Source: an uncultured Pseudomonadota bacterium
Lineage (GTDB): Bacteria; Bdellovibrionota_C; UBA2361; CALMIO01
DNA: 64,000 bases
Direction of reading: 5' to 3'
NCBI GenBank assembly: GCA_937864035.1
Contig: CALMIO010000002.1
Coordinates: forward strand, 328,707 to 392,706
The position numbers were made by a program, and so were the translations under genes. The notes below the pieces were generated by a model, which saw only the letters and a program-made list of their open reading frames with translations, was not told the origin of the DNA and made no database searches. Positions 54,342 through 63,025 of this stretch are shown here, one piece after another (the stretch's first letter is position 1; every line of letters starts with the position of its first letter).

Positions 54342-56102
54342 ATGATTCAGGTTAAAATATTGGACAAGAGAGTTTTTTTTCTGTTTACGAGGAAATTAGC
54401 GTTAGCATTGCCGGTGTTGTTTTTCTGGACGGCGCCGCTTTTTGCTCAAGGAGCACCCCAAGGAAATTATTTTAATCAAAAAACTGAGAAATATATAAAA
54501 TCTCAAACTGATTCAGCAGATCTTTCAAACTTGCACCGCAAGAAAGCTCAACATGGCTCATCGAGTTTTTTTAGCTTTCCCGAAGCGCGCGATAATTTTT
54601 GGTTAAAGGATCCGAATGCAATTCGCGAAGAGGACAATTCTGGTCAAATTTTAGAAAATATCGGCTATTTGGAACAATCTTATGCCTCTTACGGACCTCT
54701 TTCTGGTTTTGCCGACATAACTCATTCGAAAGTTTATACTGATCAATTCTCGCGAGCGCTTTCAAGCCCTTTGACCGCCTCTATGATTACTTTGTCTCTA
54801 ACTGAGCCGGCGGTGTTTGCCGGAGCGATGGGCGCGGGCTCCTACGCTCAGGCGGCTTTGCAATCGCGATATCTTGCCGAGAATCAACTGCAAAATGAAT
54901 TTATGTTAAATCCACAGGCGTCTGAGATCTTTTCGCGCGCCTATCATGAGTGCATAGCAAAATTTATGCGAGGGGAATACATACCCGGCCAGCCGAATAA
55001 AGCAACCAGCTGGGTTGAGGCTCAGCACCATTGTATGCGAGACACGGGTTTTAGCCGCCAAGAATCTGGAGCTGGTTTGGCGAGAAATTTTGAAGAGGAT
55101 TCCCTTGATGGTACTGGTTTTGGCAGTGGTTTCTGGTTGGGTGACGATCGTAGCCATCCAAATTCGGTTAATCAGAATTTTTCACAAAATATTTACACTA
55201 TAAGTTTGACCGACTATTTGCTTGAGCAAACTAAGTTGTATGCTAAAAGTGGTCAGCCCGGAGTCGATCCCCAACAATTGCAATTTTTAGAAGAATCGAT
55301 TCAACAGCTGATGGGAAACGTTCTTTTTACTCTTGATGATCCTCATGCGCAACAAGTGCCCGGAAGTGTTGGTAAATTAACAACAACAGTATTGCGTCCG
55401 GGGGAAAGTTCGGCGGTTTGGCTGCGTCTGCGAGCTGAAAAAATTTATGAAAACCTTTTTAATATATTGATAGCTCGTTGTCTTTTCGCCGCTAGTGACT
55501 CTACTAGCAATCAACAACCGGGGTATCAAAAAGATAGTGGTTTTTATGATACACACTTTATAAGTTTTGTAAAAAATTACCCGATTGTTTTTGCAATGCA
55601 GGGATATCAAATTACCGCCCGCAATATCGAAACTCTTTATCTGCTTTTTGCTGATGCGTATCAAATTGTTAAGCCTGATAAGGCTGCTTGTGTTACAACA
55701 TTGAACGCTTCTCCGGGGGGGGCTTCAAGCATAAAAAATTTAATCCAAAATCCAAACCTTAGAAAAAATTTTCATGAAATTGCTTTTAGCGCGGCGCGGC
55801 TTTTGGCGCTTGGTCAAATATTTAACACCTTGCAGTACGCGCAACGCGCGATTTTAAGTCTTTCAAGTGGAAGTTACATGCAGAATTTTATCTTAAAGTA
55901 TGCTCAAGGATTGCTTTGGAATGTGATGGGTACAGATAAATTTTTAGAGGCGCAACAAGAGATCCGTAATCAGCTTACGGAACTGATGCGAAGCGCCGAA
56001 ATTTCGCTGGCGAAAAATGTTGGAAAATCTGGACGTTCAATTAGGGAGGGAGTTGGTTCAAATAGTGGAGGAGCAAAGACGAATACAACTAATCCCAATT
56101 AG
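54342..56102 (+). CDS. Exported protein of the Tra-like operon, unrecognised
   Basis: 586 residues. Signal peptide (about 10-32, ALALPVLFFWTAPLFAQ). The mature protein is mostly helical with Tyr/Gln-rich stretches; Cys pairs occur in YHECIAKF / HHCMRDTGF (about 200-232) and LIARCLFAA / KAACVTTL (about 375-450). Hydrophobic helices at about 478-505 may associate with the membrane. In F-type systems TraH sits between TraF and TraG, and this gene has that place, but I see no TraH motif. Starts 18 bases after the TraF-like gene. Confidence 0.6.
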   Translation: MIQVKILDKRVFFLFTRKLALALPVLFFWTAPLFAQGAPQGNYFNQKTEKYIKSQTDSADLSNLHRKKAQHGSSSFFSFPEARDNFWLKDPNAIREEDNSGQILENIGYLEQSYASYGPLSGFADITHSKVYTDQFSRALSSPLTASMITLSLTEPAVFAGAMGAGSYAQAALQSRYLAENQLQNEFMLNPQASEIFSRAYHECIAKFMRGEYIPGQPNKATSWVEAQHHCMRDTGFSRQESGAGLARNFEEDSLDGTGFGSGFWLGDDRSHPNSVNQNFSQNIYTISLTDYLLEQTKLYAKSGQPGVDPQQLQFLEESIQQLMGNVLFTLDDPHAQQVPGSVGKLTTTVLRPGESSAVWLRLRAEKIYENLFNILIARCLFAASDSTSNQQPGYQKDSGFYDTHFISFVKNYPIVFAMQGYQITARNIETLYLLFADAYQIVKPDKAACVTTLNASPGGASSIKNLIQNPNLRKNFHEIAFSAARLLALGQIFNTLQYAQRAILSLSSGSYMQNFILKYAQGLLWNVMGTDKFLEAQQEIRNQLTELMRSAEISLAKNVGKSGRSIREGVGSNSGGAKTNTTNPN

Positions 56103-56131
56103 TATATGGATTTAGAGATTTTGATAGCGAG

Positions 56132-59100
56132 ATGTTAATTTTTGATTTGCTTAGCAATTTACTCTTTCTTGATGGTTGTGTGGGGGGCGAGCTTTGTCCA
56201 GCCTCTTCGTTTACCGCCATTGGCGCCGCTTTTGCTACTCAAGGTTATTGGGCGCAAGCGGGCATATTGCATCTTTTGAATGAAACCAGTTTTGAAATAG
56301 TTGCGACCTTTGTTTATCTTTTGTCGGGTATTGCTGGAATTATTGGAGTTGCTTTAGGGTCACCTCCGCGCGCTTATGTTTGGTATTTTATCGGACCAGC
56401 GCTTTATTACTTTTTGGTTGCGCAAACGACGGAAGTTGCTGGAGTCAGATGGGTTATTGCTTCTCAGGAGAATCAGGTTGCGGAAGGGGCTAAAAATCAG
56501 GCAGTTGTTTGGCGTCTTGCTCAGCAGGGGTTAGTAAATTCATATATTGCCGAAGAGAATAGGTGGGACGATCGACAAATTCCAAGTGATCAGACCCCTT
56601 CTGTTACCATTCCGGTTAGCGATGCGTTTTTAATCTTTGACAATCTTATCAGCTATCACGTTGAATTTTTAGCAAATTGGTTTGGCACTTTTAACATGAA
56701 GGGTTCTTCGGGTGGTTCTACTAATTTGACCGCGCCACCGGCTGGCATTTCAAGAGAGCGTTGGAACGTGCTATCTGATCTCAAATGGGGATTATTGCAG
56801 AATATTACTGATGCCAGACTTAAAGATGGGGATTTGCGGGGCGCTTACGCGAGTTTTATGGGCTCTGAGTGCGGTGATAAGTTGTATGATGTTTTAAATA
56901 AAAGTGCTTTTTTAGCCGCGACCGAAGCTCCCGGCAAAGAGTCTCCGCGCACAGTATTTCAAGACACGTATTTAAACGCGGCTAATAATTTGACAAAAGT
57001 AGAAATTGGCACTCCTGATGCTCTATATGCTTATTTTAAAACCCATCCGGCCGATCTAAATCCGATAAAACGCGATCTTCAGAATAAAGGAGGTCTTGGT
57101 CAGTCCATAAATTGCAAATCATATCTCTGGTTTTTGATTAATGCCTTCAAGGTTGAAGCGGCGCAGATTTATGATTCTATAAGCAAGGGAGGACTTCGCG
57201 GGCTTGATGACAAAGAGGAGGGCAAGCCATTTTCAGAAACTGAGCGCGGACAACTTTTGCAGACTCTTTTTTATGGTTGGAACATCAAAGATCGAAATGA
57301 TGCGCAAGTTACGGATGACAAGCTTGTTCAGTACACCATCAATTTAATTTTTGTCCATCTTTTGCGGAACGAAACGGCGATTGTTCCGATAGGAGATGGT
57401 AATGCCAATTTATCTGAAGAGGATGAGGCCAAAAAATTTGTTAACTTACACCACCGTACTCACACGGGTAGAACTAAATTCGCTGAGATTTATAGCTGGG
57501 CTTTAATGATTCCTTATATTCAAGGAGTTTTACTTTATTTGCTTGCGATGATTTATCCGTTCGCGGCGATTTTGATGATTGTTCCCGGTTGGCATAAAGC
57601 TATTTTGACTTGGGGATCTTTTTGGATTTGGGTCAAATTTTGGGATGTTGGTTTTGCTCTTGTAAAATCGATGGATCGCACTATTTGGGCGATGCTTGGA
57701 AATAATTCAAATATGGCTATTGCCAACAAAAAAGTGATGGAATTGGCGGAGATCAATAAGATTGAATTCAAGCCGGCAGCTAACAATGTTGATTTGCGGG
57801 AATTGGTTTTTACTGGTGATAAAGATCCTCAATTACCGAATGTTCCATCTGTTCAGAGCAGTTTGGAGCAGTTTGATCGTGGTTTAGCGTTGGCGGCGAA
57901 TCTTGATCTTGATCTTTCAAATTCTTACTACATTTATATTTTGTCAGCTTTATTTTTTGCGGTACCGGGAATTACTGGACAGCTTGTACTCAAGGGGCAC
58001 GCTGGGCTTGGCAACGCTTTTGCCAGCATTGCTGGTGGTTTTGGCGAGAAGGCATCGGGGGCCGCGGGATCTGGTTTTGTTGATAAGCTAGATAAATATG
58101 CTCAGGCAAATCACGCCGCCTATATGCAGCAGGCGCAACTTAAGGCGTATCGCCAGATGGGGGCCGCCCAGACGCTTCTTGGCGCAGATAATACGGAAGC
58201 TGGGTTGGGGGCGCAGAAAGCAATGATAGATCTTGCTCAGCGTGAGAAACAAGGAGGGGCAGATCTAAACGCACAGCGCGCCAAAATACTTAGTTTAAAT
58301 TCTGAAATGTTTGATACGATTAGCAGTAACCTTGGCAAGATACCTAGCCTTGGTGGTGCTATGCAGGGTGCCTTGAGGGGATTCGCTTTATATCACGGCA
58401 TGGAAGGCAATCCTAAACTCAAGAATAAGCTTGAAGAAGTAAAGAAAAACCCTAATGCTACAACTTTAGATAAAGCTAAAGCAATTGGCGACATTTTTGG
58501 AGGTGATATTAATGAAAAATTAGGAGATTTGATTCCAGAACAGCATAGAGGAACTGACGCTAATTTATTTAGCGCAGCACTGGGCGTAGGAGTAGCGGCA
58601 CTAACGAGCGGAGGTAGTGGTGGAGGTAATGGTGGAGGTAATGGCGGAGATTTTTTTGGTAGTCTTACTAAGCTAGGAGTAGGAACAGCAAATAGGACTG
58701 CCTATTTGAAGCAAGCTCAGGCTGAAGCAGGGAGTTTTACTAGAAGTCTTCAAACCACCCAAATTGATTTAGATCAAAATGCTCTTAAACATTCTAGTGG
58801 TCGTCTTGGCAAGATGTATGAGATGAATGTTGCTAATCAGTTGCACCGGGCGAGCCGCGCTTTTAACAACAATGTTGGAAGGAGTCTTAAAGCAATAGGT
58901 GGAGGAGGAGACTTTAAGATTTCCGGAAAAAGCGCCGATATGGTTGGAGCGGCAATGTATGGAATGTTGGGGGCGGATGCCAAAAGAGAAGCCAACTATT
59001 TTGGCGGCGCTGGGTTTATTCAAAACCAGCGCAGGGGAGTTTCTCAAGCTAATTTTTCTCGTAATTTTGACGGCGATATGGCTGGCTTTAGAGCAACGGA

Positions 59101-59278
59101 AACAAGATTTAATCAGATTGTCAAAGATTTCCATGACATCAACATATTACAAGGAACTGGTGCCGCTATCGGAGAGGGTGTAGGTGCTATAGGCGAGGTT
59201 GGACGGGGTGTTACCGGAACACCATTTTTTAAAAACAATGTTGTTCCAGAGGAAGATAAAGACAAAGAAAAGAAATAA
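56132..59278 (+). CDS. Large TraG-N-like multi-spanning membrane protein
   Basis: 1048 residues. Two helices at about 55-95, a 350-residue periplasmic-type domain, then helices at about 455-505 (YIQGVLLYLLAMIYPFAAILMIVPGW; ILTWGSFWIWVKFWDVGFALVKS) and 590-612 (YYIYILSALFFAVPGITGQLVL). The rest is Ala/Gly/Gln-rich and soluble, with a GGSGGGNGGGNGG tract at about 828-842. This order of helices, with the conserved Trp-rich W-x3-W-x-W-x2-W segment, parallels the N-terminal half of F-plasmid TraG (mating-pair stabilisation). The family call is by topology and local likeness only. Start 29 bases after the previous gene. Confidence 0.6.
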   Translation: MLIFDLLSNLLFLDGCVGGELCPASSFTAIGAAFATQGYWAQAGILHLLNETSFEIVATFVYLLSGIAGIIGVALGSPPRAYVWYFIGPALYYFLVAQTTEVAGVRWVIASQENQVAEGAKNQAVVWRLAQQGLVNSYIAEENRWDDRQIPSDQTPSVTIPVSDAFLIFDNLISYHVEFLANWFGTFNMKGSSGGSTNLTAPPAGISRERWNVLSDLKWGLLQNITDARLKDGDLRGAYASFMGSECGDKLYDVLNKSAFLAATEAPGKESPRTVFQDTYLNAANNLTKVEIGTPDALYAYFKTHPADLNPIKRDLQNKGGLGQSINCKSYLWFLINAFKVEAAQIYDSISKGGLRGLDDKEEGKPFSETERGQLLQTLFYGWNIKDRNDAQVTDDKLVQYTINLIFVHLLRNETAIVPIGDGNANLSEEDEAKKFVNLHHRTHTGRTKFAEIYSWALMIPYIQGVLLYLLAMIYPFAAILMIVPGWHKAILTWGSFWIWVKFWDVGFALVKSMDRTIWAMLGNNSNMAIANKKVMELAEINKIEFKPAANNVDLRELVFTGDKDPQLPNVPSVQSSLEQFDRGLALAANLDLDLSNSYYIYILSALFFAVPGITGQLVLKGHAGLGNAFASIAGGFGEKASGAAGSGFVDKLDKYAQANHAAYMQQAQLKAYRQMGAAQTLLGADNTEAGLGAQKAMIDLAQREKQGGADLNAQRAKILSLNSEMFDTISSNLGKIPSLGGAMQGALRGFALYHGMEGNPKLKNKLEEVKKNPNATTLDKAKAIGDIFGGDINEKLGDLIPEQHRGTDANLFSAALGVGVAALTSGGSGGGNGGGNGGDFFGSLTKLGVGTANRTAYLKQAQAEAGSFTRSLQTTQIDLDQNALKHSSGRLGKMYEMNVANQLHRASRAFNNNVGRSLKAIGGGGDFKISGKSADMVGAAMYGMLGADAKREANYFGGAGFIQNQRRGVSQANFSRNFDGDMAGFRATETRFNQIVKDFHDINILQGTGAAIGEGVGAIGEVGRGVTGTPFFKNNVVPEEDKDKEKK

Positions 59279-59296
59279 TAGGAGATCTAAGAATTT

Positions 59297-60898
59297 ATGC
59301 AAGAAATAGCGAAAACAGCGATCGAAGGGGGAGACAAGAATTTTTTATCTCATACTAAAGCAGTTGGTAAGACTCCGCAACAAATATTAAGCGAAACATT
59401 TCTTCCTCCTCTTGATAAAGATAGTCAAGATACAAAAAATCAGCCTTCTTCTGGCACAAAACCTCAGCAATCTTCCGGGGGTTCGCAACTTGAAAAAGCT
59501 TTCAGACAATTTTTTAGGGATGCTAGTTTATTTACTTTTGGTTCTGCGATTGCATTTTATGGAGCGCCGTTATTGTGGGGTGCAGTTGCTGCCGGAGCTT
59601 CCGCGGGAATGTTCGCATTTATAGGAATAGGCACAGCTGTAGGAGTTGGTCTTGTTTTTAAGGGAGGGTTCGGTTTAGTTGATGGCGCATTCAATTTATA
59701 TAAGCTCGTAAGTAATGATGTAGCTCCGAAGTTTGTTGAATCTAGCAAGCGATTATATAACTTTGTAACCGCGCCGGTGCGTTGGGGGTGGCGTTTGGCG
59801 CGTTTGGGATGGGATTTAGCAACGGGAAGAAGAGAATCGTTAAAAGATCAACAATTATCTGATACAAGAAAAAAGATTTTTGAAGCGCTGAAGGGCTCTG
59901 ATTATAGTATTTCTTTTCTAAATAAGGATGGAGAGTTAGAGAAAACCAGAGTTAACTTAGAAAATTTCGGCAAAATTGTGGGAACATTACTTAAGCGTTG
60001 TCTTCCGGATAAAAAAGAGGTTGCGGAGGAAAAATTAAAAACGCTTATTAGGAATATTCCTGCTCTTCACGGGATTTTTGATCAAGATCCTGGCAATTCC
60101 AAAGAAGTTATTATAGAGATGATTATAGATGAAAAATTTGGCGTTAAATTAAGTCGAGAAAAGGCAGATCGTATAATAGATATAATAGACCAAATTGATC
60201 CTAAGACTCTGATAGAAAAAGACGATTTGGTAGCTAAGAAAGCCAAGCAAATTTTTGAAAAGCTGTTTGGCGTAATTTCAAATGATAATTTAAAAGAAGA
60301 TATAAAGAGAAGGAAATCGGTTGATTTATTGAACGTCATCAACCAAGATCCTCCTAGTTTTGAAGAAATATATTCTTTAGGTAAAAATAGACTACTTAAT
60401 CTGTTTGAAATGATAAAAAAGCGCTATCCAGATCTTCGCCATGCTTTTGCCGAGATAGCAGTTGACGAGAGTAGGCGTTTGGGAAATCAAATACGTAATG
60501 ATTTTGCGTTGAAATATTTTGATAAGTGTGTTGCATATCTAGAGAGACCAGAGTCTGAATTTGCGTTGAAGTTATTAAAGATAAAGGACATACAAGATGT
60601 CGTTAGTGATTGTGATTTGAAGTCTTGGAAGAACAGATCTTCAAAACAAGAATTAGCCGCTTTGTATTTTACTTCTGATCCTTTAAAAAAATTGATTAAT
60701 CTTGTGGATAACACAGATCGGTTACGTCAAGGTTCTAACGATGATAAAATAAGTTTTTTAGACGAATCTTTGGATATTTTATCAAAAAATATAAAAATAA
60801 AAGAAACTGATATAATAAAAACAGCAATCAAAGAGTATTTAGGTTTAAATCAAGTTCAAGATAAAACAGAAGAAAAAACTTCAAGTAGCAACACATAA
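59297..60898 (+). CDS. Unrecognised membrane protein ending the Tra-like operon
   Basis: 533 residues. N-terminal 60 residues polar; two or three Gly/Ala-rich hydrophobic helices at about 72-135 (FTFGSAIAFYGAPLLWGAVAAGASAGMFAFIGIGTAVGVGLVFKGGFG); then about 380 residues of charged helices. AGGAG lies 13 bases before the ATG. Codon use is more AT-rich than upstream. The helical C-terminal part could be cytoplasmic. It is the last gene before the repeat region; the first variable tract starts immediately after its stop. Confidence 0.6.
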   Translation: MQEIAKTAIEGGDKNFLSHTKAVGKTPQQILSETFLPPLDKDSQDTKNQPSSGTKPQQSSGGSQLEKAFRQFFRDASLFTFGSAIAFYGAPLLWGAVAAGASAGMFAFIGIGTAVGVGLVFKGGFGLVDGAFNLYKLVSNDVAPKFVESSKRLYNFVTAPVRWGWRLARLGWDLATGRRESLKDQQLSDTRKKIFEALKGSDYSISFLNKDGELEKTRVNLENFGKIVGTLLKRCLPDKKEVAEEKLKTLIRNIPALHGIFDQDPGNSKEVIIEMIIDEKFGVKLSREKADRIIDIIDQIDPKTLIEKDDLVAKKAKQIFEKLFGVISNDNLKEDIKRRKSVDLLNVINQDPPSFEEIYSLGKNRLLNLFEMIKKRYPDLRHAFAEIAVDESRRLGNQIRNDFALKYFDKCVAYLERPESEFALKLLKIKDIQDVVSDCDLKSWKNRSSKQELAALYFTSDPLKKLINLVDNTDRLRQGSNDDKISFLDESLDILSKNIKIKETDIIKTAIKEYLGLNQVQDKTEEKTSSSNT

Positions 60899-60940
60899 GA
60901 GCTGGGAAAAGTTGCTGGCTGAGTCTGGCATGTTTTTTAA

Positions 60941-60964
60941 GCTGGGGCTGGAGCTGGGGCTGGT
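60941..60964 (+). repeat. Variable tract 1: hexamer repeat (GCTGGN)4
   Basis: Four in-register hexamers GCTGGG, GCTGGA, GCTGGG, GCTGGT; the last shares its GGT with the constant word. The preceding bases 60900-60911 read AGCTGGGAAAAG, which recurs at 61085-61096 in tract 2. Confidence 0.85.
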
Positions 60965-60977
60965 GCCACCCTGTTTT
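60962..60977 (+). repeat. Constant word copy 1
   Basis: GGTGCCACCCTGTTTT, exact. It lies 64 bases after the stop codon of the gene ending at 60898. Confidence 0.9.
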
Positions 60978-61088
60978 TTTGTTTCCGACTTTGACTGGAG
61001 GCTCCCTTCCTCTTTTCCTTTGGTTGGTCTTTTGGTCCGACTTTTTCTCCTCTTTCGTGATTAGGGCTGGTGTGGGAGGCTGGAAGCT

Positions 61089-61154
61089 GGGAAAAGCTTG
61101 GGTGGAGTGGAGCTAAAGGGCGGGAAAAGCTTGGAAAAGGCGGGAAAAGCTTGG
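61089..61154 (+). repeat. Variable tract 2: repeats of GGGAAAAGCTTGG
   Basis: Three exact copies of a 13-base unit start at 61089, 61122 and 61142; the last two are spaced 20 bases. The final GG of copy three is also the first GG of the constant word. Confidence 0.85.
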
Positions 61155-61168
61155 TGCCACCCTGTTTT
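61153..61168 (+). repeat. Constant word copy 2
   Basis: GGTGCCACCCTGTTTT, exact, directly continuous with tract 2. Confidence 0.9.
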
Positions 61169-61268
61169 TAATCAGACCTATCCGGTTTTTTTATTGATAT
61201 TCTCCTTTTGCCTGATATTCTCCTTTCTTCTGATCCTTCTTATTCCCAACTTTACGGGGTGATTGAGG

Positions 61269-61343
61269 CTAGTCTGGGGAGCTAGTCTGGTGGGAGCTAG
61301 TCTGGGAGCGAGCTACTAGTCTGGCGAGCTACTACTAGTCTGG
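61269..61343 (+). repeat. Variable tract 3: five copies of CTAGTCTGG with growing CTA triplets
   Basis: CTAGTCTGG occurs at 61269, 61282, 61297, 61316 and 61335. Before the later copies the triplet CTA is added stepwise: GCTAG, then GCTACTAG, then GCTACTACTAG. The last copy's GG is the first GG of the constant word. Confidence 0.88.
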
Positions 61344-61357
61344 TGCCACCCTGTTTT
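61342..61357 (+). repeat. Constant word copy 3
   Basis: GGTGCCACCCTGTTTT, exact. It begins 225 bases before the start codon of the first asnS copy. Confidence 0.9.
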
Positions 61358-62091
61358 GATTGCAGGTTTTTCTGCATGTTTTTTATATCAGTTTGCCTTA
61401 ATTATTGTCTTATCCTACTTTTATCTACATATTTACTTATAAATAAGGAAATTTAAGCGTTTTCTTAATTTATAACTCTATTAGGTCGTTTTTTTACCTT
61501 TAAAAATATGGTAGAAATTTTAGCTTGATTTAAGAGCTGTGTGGCAAATTTTGATATTTTTTTAAAATGAACAAGCTAAAGGTACTTGATACTCTAAAAC
61601 ATGGGATAAAACTTGGCGAATATGTAGCTCACGGATGGATTAGGACACATCGTCAATCTAAGCAGGTGGTTTTTATAGAGCTTGTTGACGGTGGATCTGT
61701 TAGAGGATTGCAACTTGTAATCGATCCTCAACTTAGCAGTTACCAGCAGATTTCCCCTAAGCTTGCCACTGGCGCGGCTATTGAAGTTATTGGCGAATTG
61801 AGAGAATCGCCGGCAAAAGGGCAACTTTATGAAATGCATGTTAGTTCATTACGACTAATAGGCGAGGCGGATCCCGAAATTTATCCTCTACAAAAAAAGG
61901 GTCATACTCTTGAGTTTTTGCGAGAAATTCTTCATTTACGACCTCGTAGTAATACTTTTGGGGCTATTTTTAGGTTGCGAGCGAAGCTGGCACAAGCTGT
62001 TCATCGTTTTTTTGATGAGCGGAATTTTTATTATGTTCATACGCCTATCATTTCAACCTCTGATTGTGAAGGGGCAGGAGAGATGTTTAAT
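61342..62091 (+). repeat. Duplicated block A: constant word, leader, asnS 5' part
   Basis: This block and block B (62271-63025) share the same order: constant word, about 225 bases of leader (the last ~150 clearly similar, e.g. shared CTACATATTTA, AAAAATATGGTA and GGCAAATTTTGATA words), then 525 collinear coding bases of asnS without indels. Similarity ends at 62091, where tract 4 begins. Confidence 0.85.
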
Positions 62092-62094
62092 TCT

Positions 62095-62120
62095 CTTCTT
62101 CTTCTTCTTCTTCTTCTTTT
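62095..62120 (+). repeat. Variable tract 4: (CTT)8 microsatellite
   Basis: Eight CTT triplets (62095-62118) and TT, abutting constant word 4. It starts within 4 bases of the point where the asnS copy breaks off. Confidence 0.9.
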
Positions 62121-62136
62121 GGTGCCACCCTGTTTT
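62121..62136 (+). repeat. Constant word copy 4
   Basis: GGTGCCACCCTGTTTT, exact. Confidence 0.9.
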
Positions 62137-62270
62137 AGAATTTGTTTTATTTCGCCATGTTCCCAATATTGGTTTCTTTAATTACCTAAATTTCCTCTAG
62201 ATTTTTTCACCTCCTGCTCCTGCTACTCTCTGGACTGGGTTTGGGATCTTTGGGGAGCTGGGGAATCTCA

Positions 62271-62286
62271 GGTGCCACCCTCTTTT
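62271..62286 (+). repeat. Constant word copy 5 (one change)
   Basis: GGTGCCACCCTCTTTT: C replaces G at position 12. It begins 230 bases before the intact asnS start, close to the 225 of copy 3. The tract before it (62210-62270) contains CTCCTG doublets and G-rich words such as GGACTGGG and GGAGCTGGGG. Confidence 0.85.
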
Positions 62287-63025
62287 TTGAGGTTTCCTTT
62301 TCCTCTCCTCTACCACGGTCTGCTAATTAGGTTTTTCTTACTTTTTCTTTGCTTTTTCCTACATATTTATTATAAACAAAGGAATTTGGGCATTTTGCTC
62401 ATCTATAAACCGATTGGGTCGTTTTTTTGTTATTAAAAATATGGTAAAAATTTCAATTTGATTTAAAAGCTATTTTGGCAAATTTTGATATTTTTTTTAA
62501 ATGAATAGGTTAAAAGTACTTGATACTCTAAAACATGGGATAAAACTTGGCGAATATCTCGTTCAAGGATGGATTAGGACTCATCGTCAATCTAAGCAAG
62601 TTGTTTTTATTGAGCTTGTTGACGGAGGATCTGTTAGGGGATTGCAACTCGTAATTGATCCTCAACTTGAGGATTATAAGCAGATTTCCTCTAAACTTAC
62701 CACTGGCGCTGCTATTGAAACAGTTGGCGAATTGAGGGAATCTCCCGCAAAAGGACAACTTTATGAGGTATATGTTAGTTCATTACGGTTAATAGGCGAG
62801 GCGGATCCCGAAATTTATCCTTTACAAAAAAAGGGCCATACTCTTGAATTTTTGAGAGAAATTCTTCATTTACGGTCTCGTAGTAATACTTTTGGGGCGA
62901 TTTTTAGATTGCGAGCAAAGTTGGCTCAAGCTGTTCATCGTTTTTTTGATGAGCGAGGTTTTTATTATGTTCACACGCCTATAATTTCAACCTCTGACTG
63001 TGAGGGAGCAGGAGAGATGTTTAAT
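62271..63025 (+). repeat. Duplicated block B: constant word, leader, asnS 5' part
   Basis: Second copy of block A. The coding similarity is with 62501-63025; beyond this point only this copy continues as asnS. Confidence 0.85.

Larger units (their letters stand above)
60899..61566. other. Non-coding region built of ~190-base units ending in the constant word
   Basis: No gene is seen in these 670 bases. Three copies of the constant word lie at 60962, 61153 and 61342, spaced 191 and 189 bases. Each unit runs: constant word, then 80-110 bases rich in C and T, then a junction similar in two units (GTGATTAGGGCT at 61057-61068; GTGATTGAGGCT at 61259-61270), then a G-rich tandem-repeat tract that runs into the next word. 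The last 210 bases form an AT-rich leader before the first asnS copy and are similar to the leader of the second copy. Confidence 0.75.
61567..62181 (+). pseudogene. asnS: Truncated asparaginyl-tRNA synthetase copy
   Basis: The first 175 codons align without gap to the full-length asnS at 62501, with about 15 amino-acid differences by eye. They cover the anticodon-binding OB domain and class II motif 1 (up to GAGEMFN). The frame then continues through the CTT repeat as a run of Leu and through the constant word, stopping at 62181, so the product would be 204 residues without the catalytic motifs 2 and 3 and cannot charge tRNA. The intact reading frame and conservative changes suggest the copy was under selection until a recent truncation. 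It could still yield a free anticodon-binding domain. Confidence 0.88.
62092..62500. other. Non-coding region between the two asnS copies
   Basis: Apart from the tail of the truncated frame, these 410 bases hold tract 4, constant words 4 and 5, a weakly repetitive tract 5 (62210-62270), and the duplicated leader of the intact asnS (about 62340-62500). No other gene is seen. Confidence 0.7.

Noticed and set aside
54342..56102. TraH assignment for the second gene of the Tra-like operon
   Set aside because: Position fits, but no TraH sequence feature could be recognised; left unnamed.
60962..60980. Constant word as an intrinsic terminator
   Set aside because: It ends in T4 or more, but GGTG-C-CACC has a one-base loop and cannot form a stable stem; upstream tracts differ and do not extend a common stem.
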